From the NCBI GenBank assembly GCA_903862955.1, contig CAIPAH010000003.1, positions 1 through 64,000 on the forward strand: a stretch of DNA of 64,000 bases. Direction: 5' to 3'. The number at the start of each line of letters is the position of its first letter. The first letter of the stretch is position 1. A program made the position numbers and the translations under genes. The notes beneath the pieces were generated by a model, which had not been told where the DNA came from, searched no databases, and saw nothing but the letters and a program-made list of their open reading frames with translations. The DNA is from an uncultured Opitutia bacterium. Lineage in GTDB: Bacteria > Verrucomicrobiota > Verrucomicrobiia > Opitutales > Opitutaceae. Of this stretch, positions 33,374 through 42,719 are shown in pieces.

Positions 33374-33375
33374 CC

Positions 33376-34074
33376 ATGCGCCGCGTCCTTTCCCTTTTCC
33401 TGTTCGCCGCCGCGCTGTCCTCCGCGTCCGCCGCCCCCGCGCCAGCGCCGCTCGCGCGCGACGCGCTGCTCGCGCTGGTTGGCCGCGACCTCACGGCCCA
33501 TTTCCATCTCGAGGGCGAGTTGCAGCTCGAGCTGACGCGTCCTTGGTCCGCGCCGGATTCGGTGGCAACCCAATGGACGCTCGAGGGCCTCGAATATCCG
33601 CTGCAACCGAGTTCCGCGATGCTCGTACGGTGCCGGCTGTCCGCCGACGGCCAGCCCGTGGAAGAGCAGACCCTGATCGTCCGCGCGTCGCTGTGGCGCG
33701 ATGTCTGGGCCACGCGCCAGCAGCTCGAGGTCGGGACCGCCTTCGATCCCGGCGTGCTGGAGACGCGCCGCATCGACGTGTTTCGCGAGCGCGAATACGT
33801 GCCCGCCGTGGCCGGCGACCGCTCCTACGTTTTTGCCCGCGCGATCCCGGCGGGCCGCGTCCTCACCTGGCACGATCTCAAGCACCGCCCGCTCGTCCGC
33901 AAGGGCCAGCTCGTCGAGGTTTCGGCCGTCGAAGGCCAGCTTTGCATCACGATGAAGGCCCTCGCCCTGGAGAGTGGCGCGCAGGGCGACACCGTGACGG
34001 TCCGCAACCCCGAGTCGCACAAGGATTTTTCCGCACTCGTCGTCGATGAAAACCATGTCCAAGTCCATTTCTAG
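33376..34074 (+). CDS. flgA: flagellar P-ring assembly chaperone FlgA
   Basis: Periplasmic chaperone for FlgI. 232 residues with a Sec signal peptide (MRRVLSLFLFAAALSSASA, cleavage near 19-20). The mature part ends in the SAF-like FlgA domain (about 120-230): VLETRRIDVFREREYVPA, ARAIPAGRVLTWHDLKHRPLVRKGQLVEVSA, GAQGDTVTVRNPESHKDFSALVVDENHVQV. The start at 33376 is chosen as the signal-peptide start. The 3' end overlaps flgH. Confidence 0.92.
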   Translation: MRRVLSLFLFAAALSSASAAPAPAPLARDALLALVGRDLTAHFHLEGELQLELTRPWSAPDSVATQWTLEGLEYPLQPSSAMLVRCRLSADGQPVEEQTLIVRASLWRDVWATRQQLEVGTAFDPGVLETRRIDVFREREYVPAVAGDRSYVFARAIPAGRVLTWHDLKHRPLVRKGQLVEVSAVEGQLCITMKALALESGAQGDTVTVRNPESHKDFSALVVDENHVQVHF

Positions 34075-34660
34075 CCTGCTGCTGGCCTGCGTCCTCGCGA
34101 CTTCCGCCCACGCCAACTCGCTCTGGCCCGCCACGGGCAAGGGCTCGGCTGGCATGTATGGCGACCACAAGGCCGCCGTCACCGGCGACATCCTCACGGT
34201 CATCGTGGCGGAGTCCGCTGTCGCGCAAAACTCGCAGAGCAAGAAATCCGAGCGTGATTCCAGCATCAACGACGCCGTTTCCAATTTCATCTATCCCGGC
34301 CTCGCCACGCACGGCGGCCAGATGCCGAGCCTGAGCCTCACCGGCAAGGCCAGCTACACCGGCGGCGGGGAGATCAGCAACTCGCAGAGCCTCACCGCCC
34401 GCGCGGCCGTGCTCGTCACCGACGTGTTGCCCAATGGCAACCTCGTCATCGAAGGCGCGCGCATCGTGACGTTCTCCGGCGAGACGCAATACGTCACGCT
34501 CCACGGCATCGTCCGCCCGGACGACATCGTCAGCGACAACACCATCCTCTCGACGAACATCGCCGACGCCCGCGTGCAGTTCTACTCGGAGGGCGCGCTC
34601 ACCGACGCCCAGAAGCGCGGCTGGTTCGCCAAGCTCTACGAAAAGCTCCGGCCCATTTGA
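34046..34660 (+). CDS. flgH: flagellar L-ring protein FlgH
   Basis: Outer-membrane L-ring subunit. 204 residues. The body carries the family pattern GDHKAAVTGDILTVIVAESAVAQNSQSKKSERDS, LTARAAVLVTDVLPNGNLVIEGARIVTFSGETQYVTLHGIVRPDDIVSDNTILSTNIADARVQF and FAKLYEKLRP. Most FlgH proteins are lipoproteins. Here the N terminus has a short signal with Cys15 in LLAC but a more likely AHA-type cleavage near residue 23, so lipidation is uncertain. The start overlaps flgA by 29 bases; an ATG three codons later is possible. Confidence 0.92.
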   Translation: MKTMSKSISSLLLACVLATSAHANSLWPATGKGSAGMYGDHKAAVTGDILTVIVAESAVAQNSQSKKSERDSSINDAVSNFIYPGLATHGGQMPSLSLTGKASYTGGGEISNSQSLTARAAVLVTDVLPNGNLVIEGARIVTFSGETQYVTLHGIVRPDDIVSDNTILSTNIADARVQFYSEGALTDAQKRGWFAKLYEKLRPI

Positions 34661-34670
34661 GGACGCCACC

Positions 34671-35771
34671 ATGACACGGATGTTCAAATTCTCCCTCCTG
34701 CTCGCGCTCATCACACCCTTCGCGCTGCACGCCTCGCGCATCAAGGACCTCACGCTCGTCGACGGCGGCCGGGACAACCAACTGGTTGGCTACGGCCTCG
34801 TCGTCGGCCTCGCAGGCGACGGTGACAGCAACGCCGCCACCACGCTGCGCAGCGTCGCCAACGTGCTCCAGCGCTACGGCCTCACGATCAATCCCACCGA
34901 CATCAAGGCGAAGAACGTCGCCGCGGTCATGCTCACGGCCGACATCGGCGCCTTCGTCAAGTCGGGCACGCGCATCGACGTGAATGTTGCCTCGCTCGGT
35001 GACGCCAAGTCGCTCCAGGGCGGCGTGCTCCTGCAGTCGCCGTTGCTCGGCGCCGATGGCCGCGTCTACGCCGTCGCCCAAGGTCCGATTGCCCTCGGCG
35101 GCTTCCTCGGCGGGCAGGGTGGGGCAGGCGGCGCCACCGTGCAGAAGAATCATCCGACCGTCGGCTCGATCAGCAGCGGCGCCATCGTCGAACGCGAAAT
35201 CCCCGCCGTCATTGTTCGCGACAACTCCCTGCGCCTGCTCCTGCACAATCCCGACTTCATCACTGCCTCGCGCATGGCCGACGCCATCAACGCCCAGTGG
35301 CCCGCCGCGGCCATGCCGGTGGATTCCGCCACGATCCGCGTGAACCTGCCCGCGGACTTCCGCGGCCGCGACGTGGACTTCATTGCCCGCCTCGGCGAAG
35401 TCGAATCCACGCCTGACACCGTCGCGCGCATCGTGATCAACGAGCGCACCGGGACCATCGTCGCGACCTCGACCGTGCGGATTTCCCAGGTCGCGATCGC
35501 GCACGGCTCGCTGACCATCACCGTGACCTCGACCTTGGGGGTCAGCCAGCCCAACGCGTTCAGCCGCGGCGGATCGACCGTCACCGTTCCCAGCACGCAG
35601 ACCGACGTGAACGAGTCCAAGGGGTCCTTCTTCGTGCTCAACGAGCCGCCCACCATCGAGCGACTCGCCGCCGCGCTCAACGCCCTCGGCGTGTCCACGC
35701 GCGACATGATGGCCATCTTCCAAACGTTGAAGCGCTCCGGCGCGCTGCAGGCCGAGCTTGTTGTGAACTAA
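34671..35771 (+). CDS. flgI: flagellar P-ring protein FlgI
   Basis: Periplasmic P-ring subunit that surrounds the rod in the peptidoglycan. 366 residues with a signal peptide (MTRMFKFSLLLALITPFALHA). The highly conserved start of the mature protein, SRIKDLTLVDGGRDNQLVGYGLVVGLAGDGDS, is intact. TLRSVANVLQRYGLTINPTDIKAKNVAAVMLTADI and the end VSTRDMMAIFQTLKRSGALQAELVV also match. Lies between flgH and the FlgJ-type gene. Confidence 0.97.
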   Translation: MTRMFKFSLLLALITPFALHASRIKDLTLVDGGRDNQLVGYGLVVGLAGDGDSNAATTLRSVANVLQRYGLTINPTDIKAKNVAAVMLTADIGAFVKSGTRIDVNVASLGDAKSLQGGVLLQSPLLGADGRVYAVAQGPIALGGFLGGQGGAGGATVQKNHPTVGSISSGAIVEREIPAVIVRDNSLRLLLHNPDFITASRMADAINAQWPAAAMPVDSATIRVNLPADFRGRDVDFIARLGEVESTPDTVARIVINERTGTIVATSTVRISQVAIAHGSLTITVTSTLGVSQPNAFSRGGSTVTVPSTQTDVNESKGSFFVLNEPPTIERLAAALNALGVSTRDMMAIFQTLKRSGALQAELVVN

Positions 35772-35774
35772 GCC

Positions 35775-36125
35775 ATGAACATCTCCGCCATTGCTTCCAG
35801 CCTCTCTGCCCCGGACCGCGCCGCCGCCGCCACCGCGGCCAAGGACGCCGCGCCCAATTCCCCCGAGGCCGCCGCCCAGCGCAAGAAGGCCGCCGGCCAG
35901 TTTGAGGCCATCCTCGTCCGCCAGCTGCTCAGCAAGAGCGTCGGCTCCATGATGGGCGGCGACGACGTGGCCGGCAGCGTTTACGGCGACATGATGACCG
36001 ACGCGATGGCCCAGAATCTCACCGCCGGCCAGGGCCTCGGCCTCGGCCGGATGATCGAACAACAACACACGCCGCCCGCGGCCAAAACCGCCGCGGCTGC
36101 GTCCAAACCCGCTCTCCACCAATGA
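35775..36125 (+). CDS. flgJ: rod-binding protein, FlgJ N-terminal domain only
   Basis: 116 residues. The rod-binding domain of FlgJ is seen as AAGQFEAILVRQLLSKSVGSMMGGDDVAGSVYGDMMTDAMAQNLTAGQGLGLGRMI (about 40-95). The peptidoglycan-hydrolase half found in enteric FlgJ is absent, as in many non-enteric flagellates, so another enzyme must open the wall. An Ala-rich tail follows. It starts 3 bases after flgI and overlaps flgN by ATGA. Confidence 0.88.
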   Translation: MNISAIASSLSAPDRAAAATAAKDAAPNSPEAAAQRKKAAGQFEAILVRQLLSKSVGSMMGGDDVAGSVYGDMMTDAMAQNLTAGQGLGLGRMIEQQHTPPAAKTAAAASKPALHQ

Positions 36126-36616
36126 GGACTTCCTGGCAACACATCGCCGACTGCCTTCGGCAGGAACTCGCCGACTACGGCGGCTTGCTGCATCTTTTCG
36201 AGCAACAGCAACGCAGCCTTTTCGACCGCGACTCCCAGACGGTCATGGGCCTCGGCGCCGCCATCGAGACCCAGGCCCGCACCGTCGCCGTCTGCCGCAT
36301 GCGCCGCGAACAGGCTGTCGCCGAGCTCGCGGAACAGCACGGCCAGCCCGCCAATGCGACGCTGCGGGCGTTGCTGCCGCTGCTCGACCCTGACGCCCGG
36401 CCGTTGCTCGAGGCGCTGATCGATGAGGTCAACCTGCTCCTGCACCGTGTGCGCCGCACCAGCCGCCAGAATCACACGCTGCTCACCCGCGCGGTCGAGA
36501 TCCACCAGGAGGTGCTGCAGCAGCTCCGCCCGACTTCCTTCCTCAAGACCTATTCGCCCGCCGGCACCGTGTCGGTTTCCGGCGCCCAGGCCTCCTCGTT
36601 GTCCGTCGCGGGCTGA
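36122..36616 (+). CDS. flgN: FlgN-like export chaperone
   Basis: 164-residue helical protein with the FlgN-type pattern: an N-terminal amphipathic helix (WQHIADCLRQELADYGGLLHLFEQQQRSLFDRDSQTVMGLGAAIETQ) and a C-terminal helix (ALIDEVNLLLHRVRRTSRQNHTLLTRAVEIHQEVLQQL). FlgN escorts FlgK and FlgL to the export gate. The call is supported by its position immediately before flgK and flgL. The tail is Ser/Ala-rich. Confidence 0.8.
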   Translation: MRTSWQHIADCLRQELADYGGLLHLFEQQQRSLFDRDSQTVMGLGAAIETQARTVAVCRMRREQAVAELAEQHGQPANATLRALLPLLDPDARPLLEALIDEVNLLLHRVRRTSRQNHTLLTRAVEIHQEVLQQLRPTSFLKTYSPAGTVSVSGAQASSLSVAG

Positions 36617-36632
36617 TTCGCCCTTTTTCCCC

Positions 36633-38045
36633 ATGTCCGGCCTCTTCGCCAGTCTCAACTCGTCCGTCCAAGCGCTCACCGCCCAGAGCCGCGCGCTGGA
36701 AATTTCCGGCAAGAACCTCGCGAACGTGAACAACACGAGCTACGCGCGCCAGCGCGTGCAGTTCGGCGACTTGGGCACGGTCATGACGCCGCAGGGACCC
36801 GAGAGCATGGGCATCCAGGCATTATCCGTGCAGCAGATGCGGGACTCGCTGCTCGACGGCCAGGTGATGAACGAGAGTTCCCTGTCGTCGTATTACCAGA
36901 CCCTGCAGACCGCCTACCAGCGCGCGCAAGCGGGACTCGGCCAGACGGTCACAAGCCCGACGGCTTCGAACACGACCACCAGCACGACCGACACCGGCAT
37001 CGGCGCTGCGCTCGACGACGTGTTCAACGCCTTTCAGAGCTTCGCCGCCAGCCCGACGGACACCGGCCTGCGCCAGGCCCTCGTGCAGAAGACCGCCATC
37101 CTGTCGGACCGCATGCAGCTCACCGACTCGCGGCTCGGCCAGGTGCAGACGGACTTGAACACGCAGATCAGCAGCGACGTCACCACGGTGAACGGCCTGC
37201 TGCAGAATGTCGCCAGCCTCAACGCCCAGATCGGGCGCTTTGAGATCAACAACCCCGGTTCTGCCGTGGATCTGCGCGACCAGCGCCAGGCCGTGCTCGA
37301 GCAACTTGCGGCCAAGCTCCCGGTCACCTCCACGGAAATGCCCGGTGGCCAGGTGCAGGTCAGCGCCAAGGACGCCAGCGGCAATCCGGTCGTGTTGGTG
37401 AATCTCGCCGCGGTCACCGGCCCGGTCACGTTCAACGGCACCCAGCTGTCCGCCGGCTCGCCCGCGACCGTGCTCGCGCCCAACGCCGGCTCCATCCAAG
37501 GCGCGCTGACGGCGCGTGACGGGGCGATCCAGACGCTGCGCGACAACCTCAACTCCCTCGCCAGCCAGCTTGTCACGTCCGTCAACGCCGCCTACAATCC
37601 CACCGGCTCCACCGGCAATTTCTTTGACGCGGCCGGCACGACCGCCGCGACGATCCGCCTCGATCCGACCGTGACGGCGGCGAACCTGAAGGCCAGCGAC
37701 GGCGGCGCCGCGGGTGACAACACGGTGGCGCAGGCTATCGCGCAGCTCGCCAACCACACGTTTTCCACCGCCGGTGGCGACCAGTTGGACGGCTCGTTCT
37801 CGAGCTTTTACGCGAACAGCGTCGGCAGCCTCGGCCAGTCGCTCTCGGGCGCAAATTCCCAGGTCACCAACCAATCGAACATCGAGACGCTGGTCCGCTC
37901 GCAGCGGGACAGCGTGAGCGGCGTCTCCCTCGATGAGGAGTTGGCCGATCTCCAGAAATACCAGCGCGCCTTCCAGGCCTCGTCGCGGGTCTTCACCATC
38001 GTTGACGACCTGCTCGACAACGTCGTCAACCAGCTTGGCAAGTAA
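36633..38045 (+). CDS. flgK: flagellar hook-associated protein FlgK
   Basis: First hook-filament junction protein. 470 residues from the ATG at 36633; the open frame upstream lies inside flgN. LFASLNSSVQALTAQSRALEISGKNLANVNNTSYARQRVQF is the FlgK N terminus, with NPGSAVDLRDQRQAVLEQLAAKLPV in the middle and SVSGVSLDEELADLQKYQRAFQASSRVFTIVDDLLDNVVNQLG at the end. Length is at the low end of the family. Confidence 0.95.
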   Translation: MSGLFASLNSSVQALTAQSRALEISGKNLANVNNTSYARQRVQFGDLGTVMTPQGPESMGIQALSVQQMRDSLLDGQVMNESSLSSYYQTLQTAYQRAQAGLGQTVTSPTASNTTTSTTDTGIGAALDDVFNAFQSFAASPTDTGLRQALVQKTAILSDRMQLTDSRLGQVQTDLNTQISSDVTTVNGLLQNVASLNAQIGRFEINNPGSAVDLRDQRQAVLEQLAAKLPVTSTEMPGGQVQVSAKDASGNPVVLVNLAAVTGPVTFNGTQLSAGSPATVLAPNAGSIQGALTARDGAIQTLRDNLNSLASQLVTSVNAAYNPTGSTGNFFDAAGTTAATIRLDPTVTAANLKASDGGAAGDNTVAQAIAQLANHTFSTAGGDQLDGSFSSFYANSVGSLGQSLSGANSQVTNQSNIETLVRSQRDSVSGVSLDEELADLQKYQRAFQASSRVFTIVDDLLDNVVNQLGK

Positions 38046-38057
38046 TCCCTTCCCCCC

Positions 38058-38954
38058 ATGCGCATCGCCAGCAGTACCATCTCCGACAACATCGTCCGCC
38101 AGATCCAGCAGCTGAACACGCAGCAGGCGCGGCTGCAGGCCCAGGTTTCCTCGGGCCAGCGCATCACAAACCCGGAGGACGATCCTGCTGCCGTCACGAG
38201 CGTGCTGAACCTGACCAGCTCCCGCCGCGAGGTCGCCCAGTTCACGGACAACGCCAGCCGGGCGCTCGCCGTCAGCCAGGCCTCCTATGCCGGCTTGCAG
38301 TCGATCAAGAAGGTCTCCGACCGCGCCGGCGAACTCGCCACTCTCGGCACCGGCACCCTCGGCACCGACGCCATGCAGTCCTACGCGACCGAGACCAACC
38401 AGCTCATCGAGCAGGCCGTGCAGACCGCGAATTCCACCTTCAACGGCGATTACCTCTACTCCGGCACGGCCCTCAGCACGCCGCCGTTCACCATCGCCCG
38501 CGATGCCAGCGGCCAGATCACCGGCGTGACGTATGCCGGCAATGCCGGGCAGACCTCCGTCAATCTCTCCGAGACGAGCAGCATCAACCCTTCGACCGAC
38601 GGCACCACGAACGCCGGCCTGGGTAATTTTATCAACAGCCTCGTCTCGCTCCGTGACGCCCTCAACAGCGGCAGCACCAGCGCCGTGTCAGCCGCGCAGG
38701 CCGGCCTCACCACCGGGGAGAACGTGCTGGTTTCCTCCATCGCCAACGTCGGCGGCGTCCAGACGCGCATCCAGGCCGCGCAGGCCGAGCTGACGGACCG
38801 CGGCACGAGCCTCGACTCGCTGATTTCCTCGTCCACCGACGCCGACCTGCCCAGCACCGTCGTCAAACTCAACCAGGCGCAGACCGCCTACAAGGCGGCC
38901 CTGTCCTCCGCCGCCAACATCATGAGCGTCTCCCTGCTCGACTACCTGAAATAA
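38058..38954 (+). CDS. flgL: flagellar hook-associated protein FlgL
   Basis: Second junction protein, flagellin-like. 298 residues. RIASSTISDNIVRQIQQLNTQQARLQAQVSSGQRITNPEDDPAAVTSVL is the FlgL N terminus with the SSGxRIxxPxDDP motif. NSTFNGDYLYSGTAL is the typical FNGxYLFxG segment, and the C-terminal helix ends in LNQAQTAYKAALSSAANIMSVSLLDYL. It lies between flgK and fliW. Confidence 0.95.
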   Translation: MRIASSTISDNIVRQIQQLNTQQARLQAQVSSGQRITNPEDDPAAVTSVLNLTSSRREVAQFTDNASRALAVSQASYAGLQSIKKVSDRAGELATLGTGTLGTDAMQSYATETNQLIEQAVQTANSTFNGDYLYSGTALSTPPFTIARDASGQITGVTYAGNAGQTSVNLSETSSINPSTDGTTNAGLGNFINSLVSLRDALNSGSTSAVSAAQAGLTTGENVLVSSIANVGGVQTRIQAAQAELTDRGTSLDSLISSSTDADLPSTVVKLNQAQTAYKAALSSAANIMSVSLLDYLK

Positions 38955-38963
38955 TTCCCGGCC

Positions 38964-39428
38964 ATGAAAGTCCTCCCTGACGTCTATCCCACCGATTTCG
39001 ATCCGCCCCCGGCGAACGAGCTCATCCTGCCCAACGGCCTGATCGGCTTCGGCGCGTACCAGCGGGCCGAGCTGCTGTATCTGCCCGATCATCTCCCATT
39101 CCTGTGGATGAAGCTCCACGGCCCCGAGGTCCTGCACTTCATCGTGATCGAGCCGGGCGGGATCATTCCCGGCTATGAACCCGAGATCTTCGACGAGGAC
39201 GCCGCCCAGCTCGACCTCCGCACGCCCGCCGAGGCCATGATTCTCAACATCGTCACGCTCCGCCGCCAGCAGCCCGTCGAGGCCACCGTGAACCTCATCG
39301 GCCCGGTCGTCGTCAACCGCCGCACCCGCACCGGCCGGCAGCTCGTGATCTCCAATTACTCGCGCTACAGCGCGCATCATTCCCTTGTGGAAAACCCGCA
39401 GGCCTCCAGCATCGCCCGCACAGCCTGA
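38964..39428 (+). CDS. fliW: flagellar assembly factor FliW
   Basis: FliW binds flagellin and, when free, binds and inactivates CsrA, so that flagellin is translated only when the cell can export it. 154 residues with the family features [102 protein letters not shown]. It is followed after 7 bases by csrA, the classic partner arrangement. Confidence 0.94.
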   Translation: MKVLPDVYPTDFDPPPANELILPNGLIGFGAYQRAELLYLPDHLPFLWMKLHGPEVLHFIVIEPGGIIPGYEPEIFDEDAAQLDLRTPAEAMILNIVTLRRQQPVEATVNLIGPVVVNRRTRTGRQLVISNYSRYSAHHSLVENPQASSIARTA

Positions 39429-39435
39429 GTCCGCC

Positions 39436-39684
39436 ATGCTCGTCCTCTCCCGCAAAATCAACGAGTCGATCATCATCGGTGACAACATCGAGATCCGCAT
39501 CACGCGGATTGACGGTGACAGCGTGAAGATCGGCATCGCGGCGCCCCGTGACGTCCCGATCTTCCGCAAGGAAGTCCTCACCACCATCGCCGCGAGCAAC
39601 CAGGCCGCCGCCGTGCGCCCGCCGCCGACCGGGGCGCTGCCCGCACTGCCGGCCAAGTCCGCCATCACCCCGTCCAAAACCTGA
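39436..39684 (+). CDS. csrA: carbon storage regulator CsrA
   Basis: Dimeric RNA-binding repressor of translation at GGA hairpins. 82 residues from the ATG at 39436. The core [47 protein letters not shown] has the RNA-contact residues L4 and R44. The Ala/Pro-rich C-terminal tail (about 25 residues) is longer than usual. In the FliW partner-switch the main target is flagellin mRNA, and candidate sites are present in the leaders of flagellins 1 and 2. It lies between fliW and a third flagellin gene. Confidence 0.96.
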   Translation: MLVLSRKINESIIIGDNIEIRITRIDGDSVKIGIAAPRDVPIFRKEVLTTIAASNQAAAVRPPPTGALPALPAKSAITPSKT

Positions 39685-39693
39685 CCCACTGCC

Positions 39694-40575
39694 ATGAGCG
39701 TCCTTCCCGCCAATTTTTCCGCCCTCAACTCCGCCAGCGCCCTCGAACGCGCCTCCGACCTGCTGAACCGTTCGTTGAGCCGACTCTCCTCCGGCACGAA
39801 GATCGTCACGCCCGCCGACGACTCCGCCGGCCTGGCGCTGGCCTCCAAGCTCGACGCCCAGAACCTGCGCCTCAGCGCCGCCAGCACCAACGTGCAGAAC
39901 GCGGTCTCCTCCGTGCAGTCGGGCGAAAGTTTCCTGAGCAGCATGGGCAACGTCCTTTCCCGCCTCGGAGAACTGGCCGGCATGGCCCAGGACCCCACGA
40001 AGAGCGCTTCCGATCTCGCGCTTTACCAGCAGGAATTCTCGTCCCTCCAGGACCAGTTGCGCGCCACGATTGGCGGAACCACCGCGCAGATCGGCGGCAC
40101 CACGGACGTCACGCAGCCTCTCGGCTCGTTCAACGGCGTGGCGCTTTTCGGCGCGACGGCGTCCGGCGGCCAGACCCTCACGGTGGGCGACACCAGTGGC
40201 GAGACACTGACAATTCCCGACGTGAATCTCCGGACCGGCAGCATGCTCGGCCTCATCGGCCAGGACAGCACGGGTGCCTACACGCTGCAGCTCTCTGATC
40301 CCACGGCCCTCGCCACAGTCAACAGCGCCACCCAGCAACTTGGCGCCGGACAAGCGACCCTCGGCGCTGCGGATTCCAGCCTTTCAATGACCGCCGCGAA
40401 ACTGTCGGTCGAGGGCGAGAACCTCACCGCATCTCTTTCCAGCATCCGCGACGTCGACGTGGCCACCGAGTCCACCGCCTACGCCAAATACAACATCAAG
40501 GTGCAGGCGAGCACCGCGATGCTGGCGCAGGCGAACCAGGATCCGGCGGCTGTGCTGCAACTGCTGCGGGCCTGA
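39694..40575 (+). CDS. flagellin 3 (divergent flagellin-family protein)
   Basis: 293 residues of the flagellin family, clearly different from the tandem pair. The N terminus is NFSALNSASALERASDLLNRSLSRLSSGTKIVTPADDSAGLALASKLDAQNLRL, and the C terminus is IRDVDVATESTAYAKYNIKVQASTAMLAQANQDPAAVLQLL. The starting helix is diverged from the NTN type. It ends the flgF operon (sigma-54 class), directly after csrA, and has neither a sigma-28 box nor a GGA leader. It may be a minor filament protein made early. Confidence 0.9.
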   Translation: MSVLPANFSALNSASALERASDLLNRSLSRLSSGTKIVTPADDSAGLALASKLDAQNLRLSAASTNVQNAVSSVQSGESFLSSMGNVLSRLGELAGMAQDPTKSASDLALYQQEFSSLQDQLRATIGGTTAQIGGTTDVTQPLGSFNGVALFGATASGGQTLTVGDTSGETLTIPDVNLRTGSMLGLIGQDSTGAYTLQLSDPTALATVNSATQQLGAGQATLGAADSSLSMTAAKLSVEGENLTASLSSIRDVDVATESTAYAKYNIKVQASTAMLAQANQDPAAVLQLLRA

Positions 40576-40587
40576 GGTGGCGGCTGA

Positions 40588-40603
40588 CGCGGGACGGCCC
40601 GCG
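40588..40603. terminator. hairpin between convergent genes
   Basis: CGCGGG (40588-40593) pairs with CCCGCG (40598-40603) around ACGG. It lies in the 29-base gap between the flagellin 3 stop and the stop of the convergent kinase gene. There is no T tract, so activity is uncertain. Confidence 0.35.
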
Positions 40604-40604
40604 G

Positions 40605-42608
40605 TTAGTTGGGCGGCACGGGTTCCGGCGGGTGCAGCGCGCGGTGAATCGCGTGCGCGAGTTGCTCCGTCGTGAACGGCTTGGCCAGCAGTTCCACGGG
40701 CGCGATTTCCTCGAGTTCCGCGGACGAGATTTTCGAGAAATAACCCGACATGATGACGACGGGCAGCACCGGGATGAGCTTGCGCATCACCATGACGAGC
40801 TTCGTGCCCTGCAAGCCCGGCATGGCCTGGTCCGTCACGAGCACGCGGCAGTCCGGCAACTGACCCTGCCAGGCGGAAAGGCACTCCTCGGCCGAACCAA
40901 ACGCGATGGTCCGGTAGCCGAGCTTTTCGATCGCGGCCTTGGTGTAGCGGTTCACGATGCGCTCGTCGTCCACGATGCAGACCAGCTCGCCCGCGCCGTG
41001 CGGCACCGGTGTGCCAGCAGGGATCTCGGCGGAGCGGTCGGCCGAGCCGGTGGGGAGATAAACATGGAACGTCGTGCCGGCGCCCACCTCGCTCTCGACG
41101 CTGATCGCGCCGCGGTGGGCCTTCAGGATGCCGTGCACGACCGCGAGGCCGAGTCCGGTGCCTTCCTTGGTGTTTTTTGTCGTGAAGAACGGCTCGAAGA
41201 TCCGGCGCTGGGTTTTCTCATCCATGCCGTGGCCCGTGTCGGACAGCGAAAGCCGCACGTAGCGGCCGGGGTGCACGTCGCCCAGGCGGACACTCTGGTC
41301 GTGCTCGATTTCCCATGGTTGCAGGCTGATGCGCAGCGTGCCGCCGTGCCGGCGCATCGCGTGGGCGGCGTTGGAACCCAGGTTGAGCATGACCTGGTGA
41401 ATCTGCGTGGCATCGGCCAGGACGTTGGGACAATCGGGATCCACCGCGGTCTCGATGTTGATGTTGGACGGCAGGGTCGCGCGCAGGAAGCGCCGGGCTT
41501 CCTCAACCACCAGGCCGAGATCGATCGCGCCGTGCTCGGTCTTCGCGGATTGGCGGCTGAAGGTGAGGATCTGCTCGACCAGCTCGCGCGCGCGCAGGCT
41601 GGCGTGCTGCGCCTCGGCGAGGCACGCGCGGGCCGGATGATCCGCCGGGATCGAATCGCTCGCGAGCTCGTGGAAGCCGAGGATGCCCGTCAGCAGGTTG
41701 TTGAAATCATGCGCGATGCCGCCGGACAGCGTGCCCAGCGTTTCCACTTTCTGCGCCTGGAAGAGCTGCAGCTCCAGCTGCCGGCGATCCGTTTCGGACT
41801 GGTGCTGGGCGGTGATGTCCTGCAACGCTCCGTGCACGCGCCCCGGCCGGCCTTCCTGGATTTCCGTGCGGCCAAGCACGCGCACCCAGATGTGGCGGCC
41901 CTTCGCGGTGACCAGCGGCAGCTCGCGGTCGAACATGTCGACGCGCCCGTTCGGATCGTCCTGCTCGATGGATTCAAGGTAACCGGGAGGGAACAGCCAG
42001 CGGACGTCGTCGAGGGTGGGCTGGTAGCCCTCGGCCGCCTCGTGGATGCGGTGAACCTCGCGAGACCACGTCACGCGCTTCGTATACAGGTCGACCTCCC
42101 AGCCGCCGATGCGCGCGAGTCGGCTGACCTGATCGGCGAGTTCGTCCGACCGCCGCAGGCGGTGTTCGAGATCCTTGCGGGTGGTGATATCCGCGTGCGT
42201 GCCGACCATCCGGAGGGGCCGTCCGTCCGGGCCGCGTTCCACGACCTTGCCGCGGTCGAGGATCCAATGCCAGGTGCCGGACTTGGTCCGCATGCGGTAT
42301 TCCGCCTGGTAGAGAGGCAGGCGCTGGGCGAAGTGGTCGTTTTTGACCTGCTCGCAGGTCGCCAGGTCGTCGGGATGCACGAGCTGGCGCCAGCCTTCGA
42401 ACGAGGCGTCGATCTCCGCGGACTCGTAGCCCAGCATGCGGGCCCATTTCTCGTCGTGAAAGATGACGCCGCTGGTGAAATTCCAGTCCCAGACGGCTTC
42501 GTTGGCGCCCTCCAGTGCAAGCTGCCAGCGCGAGACGCCGTCCACGGGAGACGAGGAATCGCGCGAATTGGAAGCGTCAGGAGCGGGGCTGCGCTGGACA
42601 GTGGGCAT
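40605..42608 (-). CDS. hybrid sensor histidine kinase with two PAS domains and a receiver
   Basis: 667 residues from the ATG at 42608. PAS/PAC 1 spans about 30-145 ([34 protein letters not shown]) and PAS/PAC 2 about 160-270 (ending [12 protein letters not shown]). HisKA has H300 in [19 protein letters not shown]. HATPase_c shows [36 protein letters not shown] and [15 protein letters not shown]-terminal receiver has [10 protein letters not shown] and KPF. There are no membrane segments, so it is cytoplasmic. It is convergent with the flagellar operon. It could phosphorylate the flagellar sigma-54 regulator, but no sequence evidence proves it. Confidence 0.9.
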   Translation of the reverse strand: MPTVQRSPAPDASNSRDSSSPVDGVSRWQLALEGANEAVWDWNFTSGVIFHDEKWARMLGYESAEIDASFEGWRQLVHPDDLATCEQVKNDHFAQRLPLYQAEYRMRTKSGTWHWILDRGKVVERGPDGRPLRMVGTHADITTRKDLEHRLRRSDELADQVSRLARIGGWEVDLYTKRVTWSREVHRIHEAAEGYQPTLDDVRWLFPPGYLESIEQDDPNGRVDMFDRELPLVTAKGRHIWVRVLGRTEIQEGRPGRVHGALQDITAQHQSETDRRQLELQLFQAQKVETLGTLSGGIAHDFNNLLTGILGFHELASDSIPADHPARACLAEAQHASLRARELVEQILTFSRQSAKTEHGAIDLGLVVEEARRFLRATLPSNINIETAVDPDCPNVLADATQIHQVMLNLGSNAAHAMRRHGGTLRISLQPWEIEHDQSVRLGDVHPGRYVRLSLSDTGHGMDEKTQRRIFEPFFTTKNTKEGTGLGLAVVHGILKAHRGAISVESEVGAGTTFHVYLPTGSADRSAEIPAGTPVPHGAGELVCIVDDERIVNRYTKAAIEKLGYRTIAFGSAEECLSAWQGQLPDCRVLVTDQAMPGLQGTKLVMVMRKLIPVLPVVIMSGYFSKISSAELEEIAPVELLAKPFTTEQLAHAIHRALHPPEPVPPN

Positions 42609-42719
42609 TACGGAGTCGGGGTCGCCAAAAGAAGGCGGGCGAACGAAACAGGGCCACTTCCCGAGGTCAAGGCCCGCGCCAGCAGGGCGCATGGCGCCGC
42701 CGAGCCATTTCCCGCCCGG

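Noticed and set aside
32563-33375. long plus-strand frame running through flgG into flgA as a fusion protein
   Set aside because: Only its 3' part, from the ATG at 33376, is real (flgA). The upstream portion is out of frame with flgG and low in complexity.
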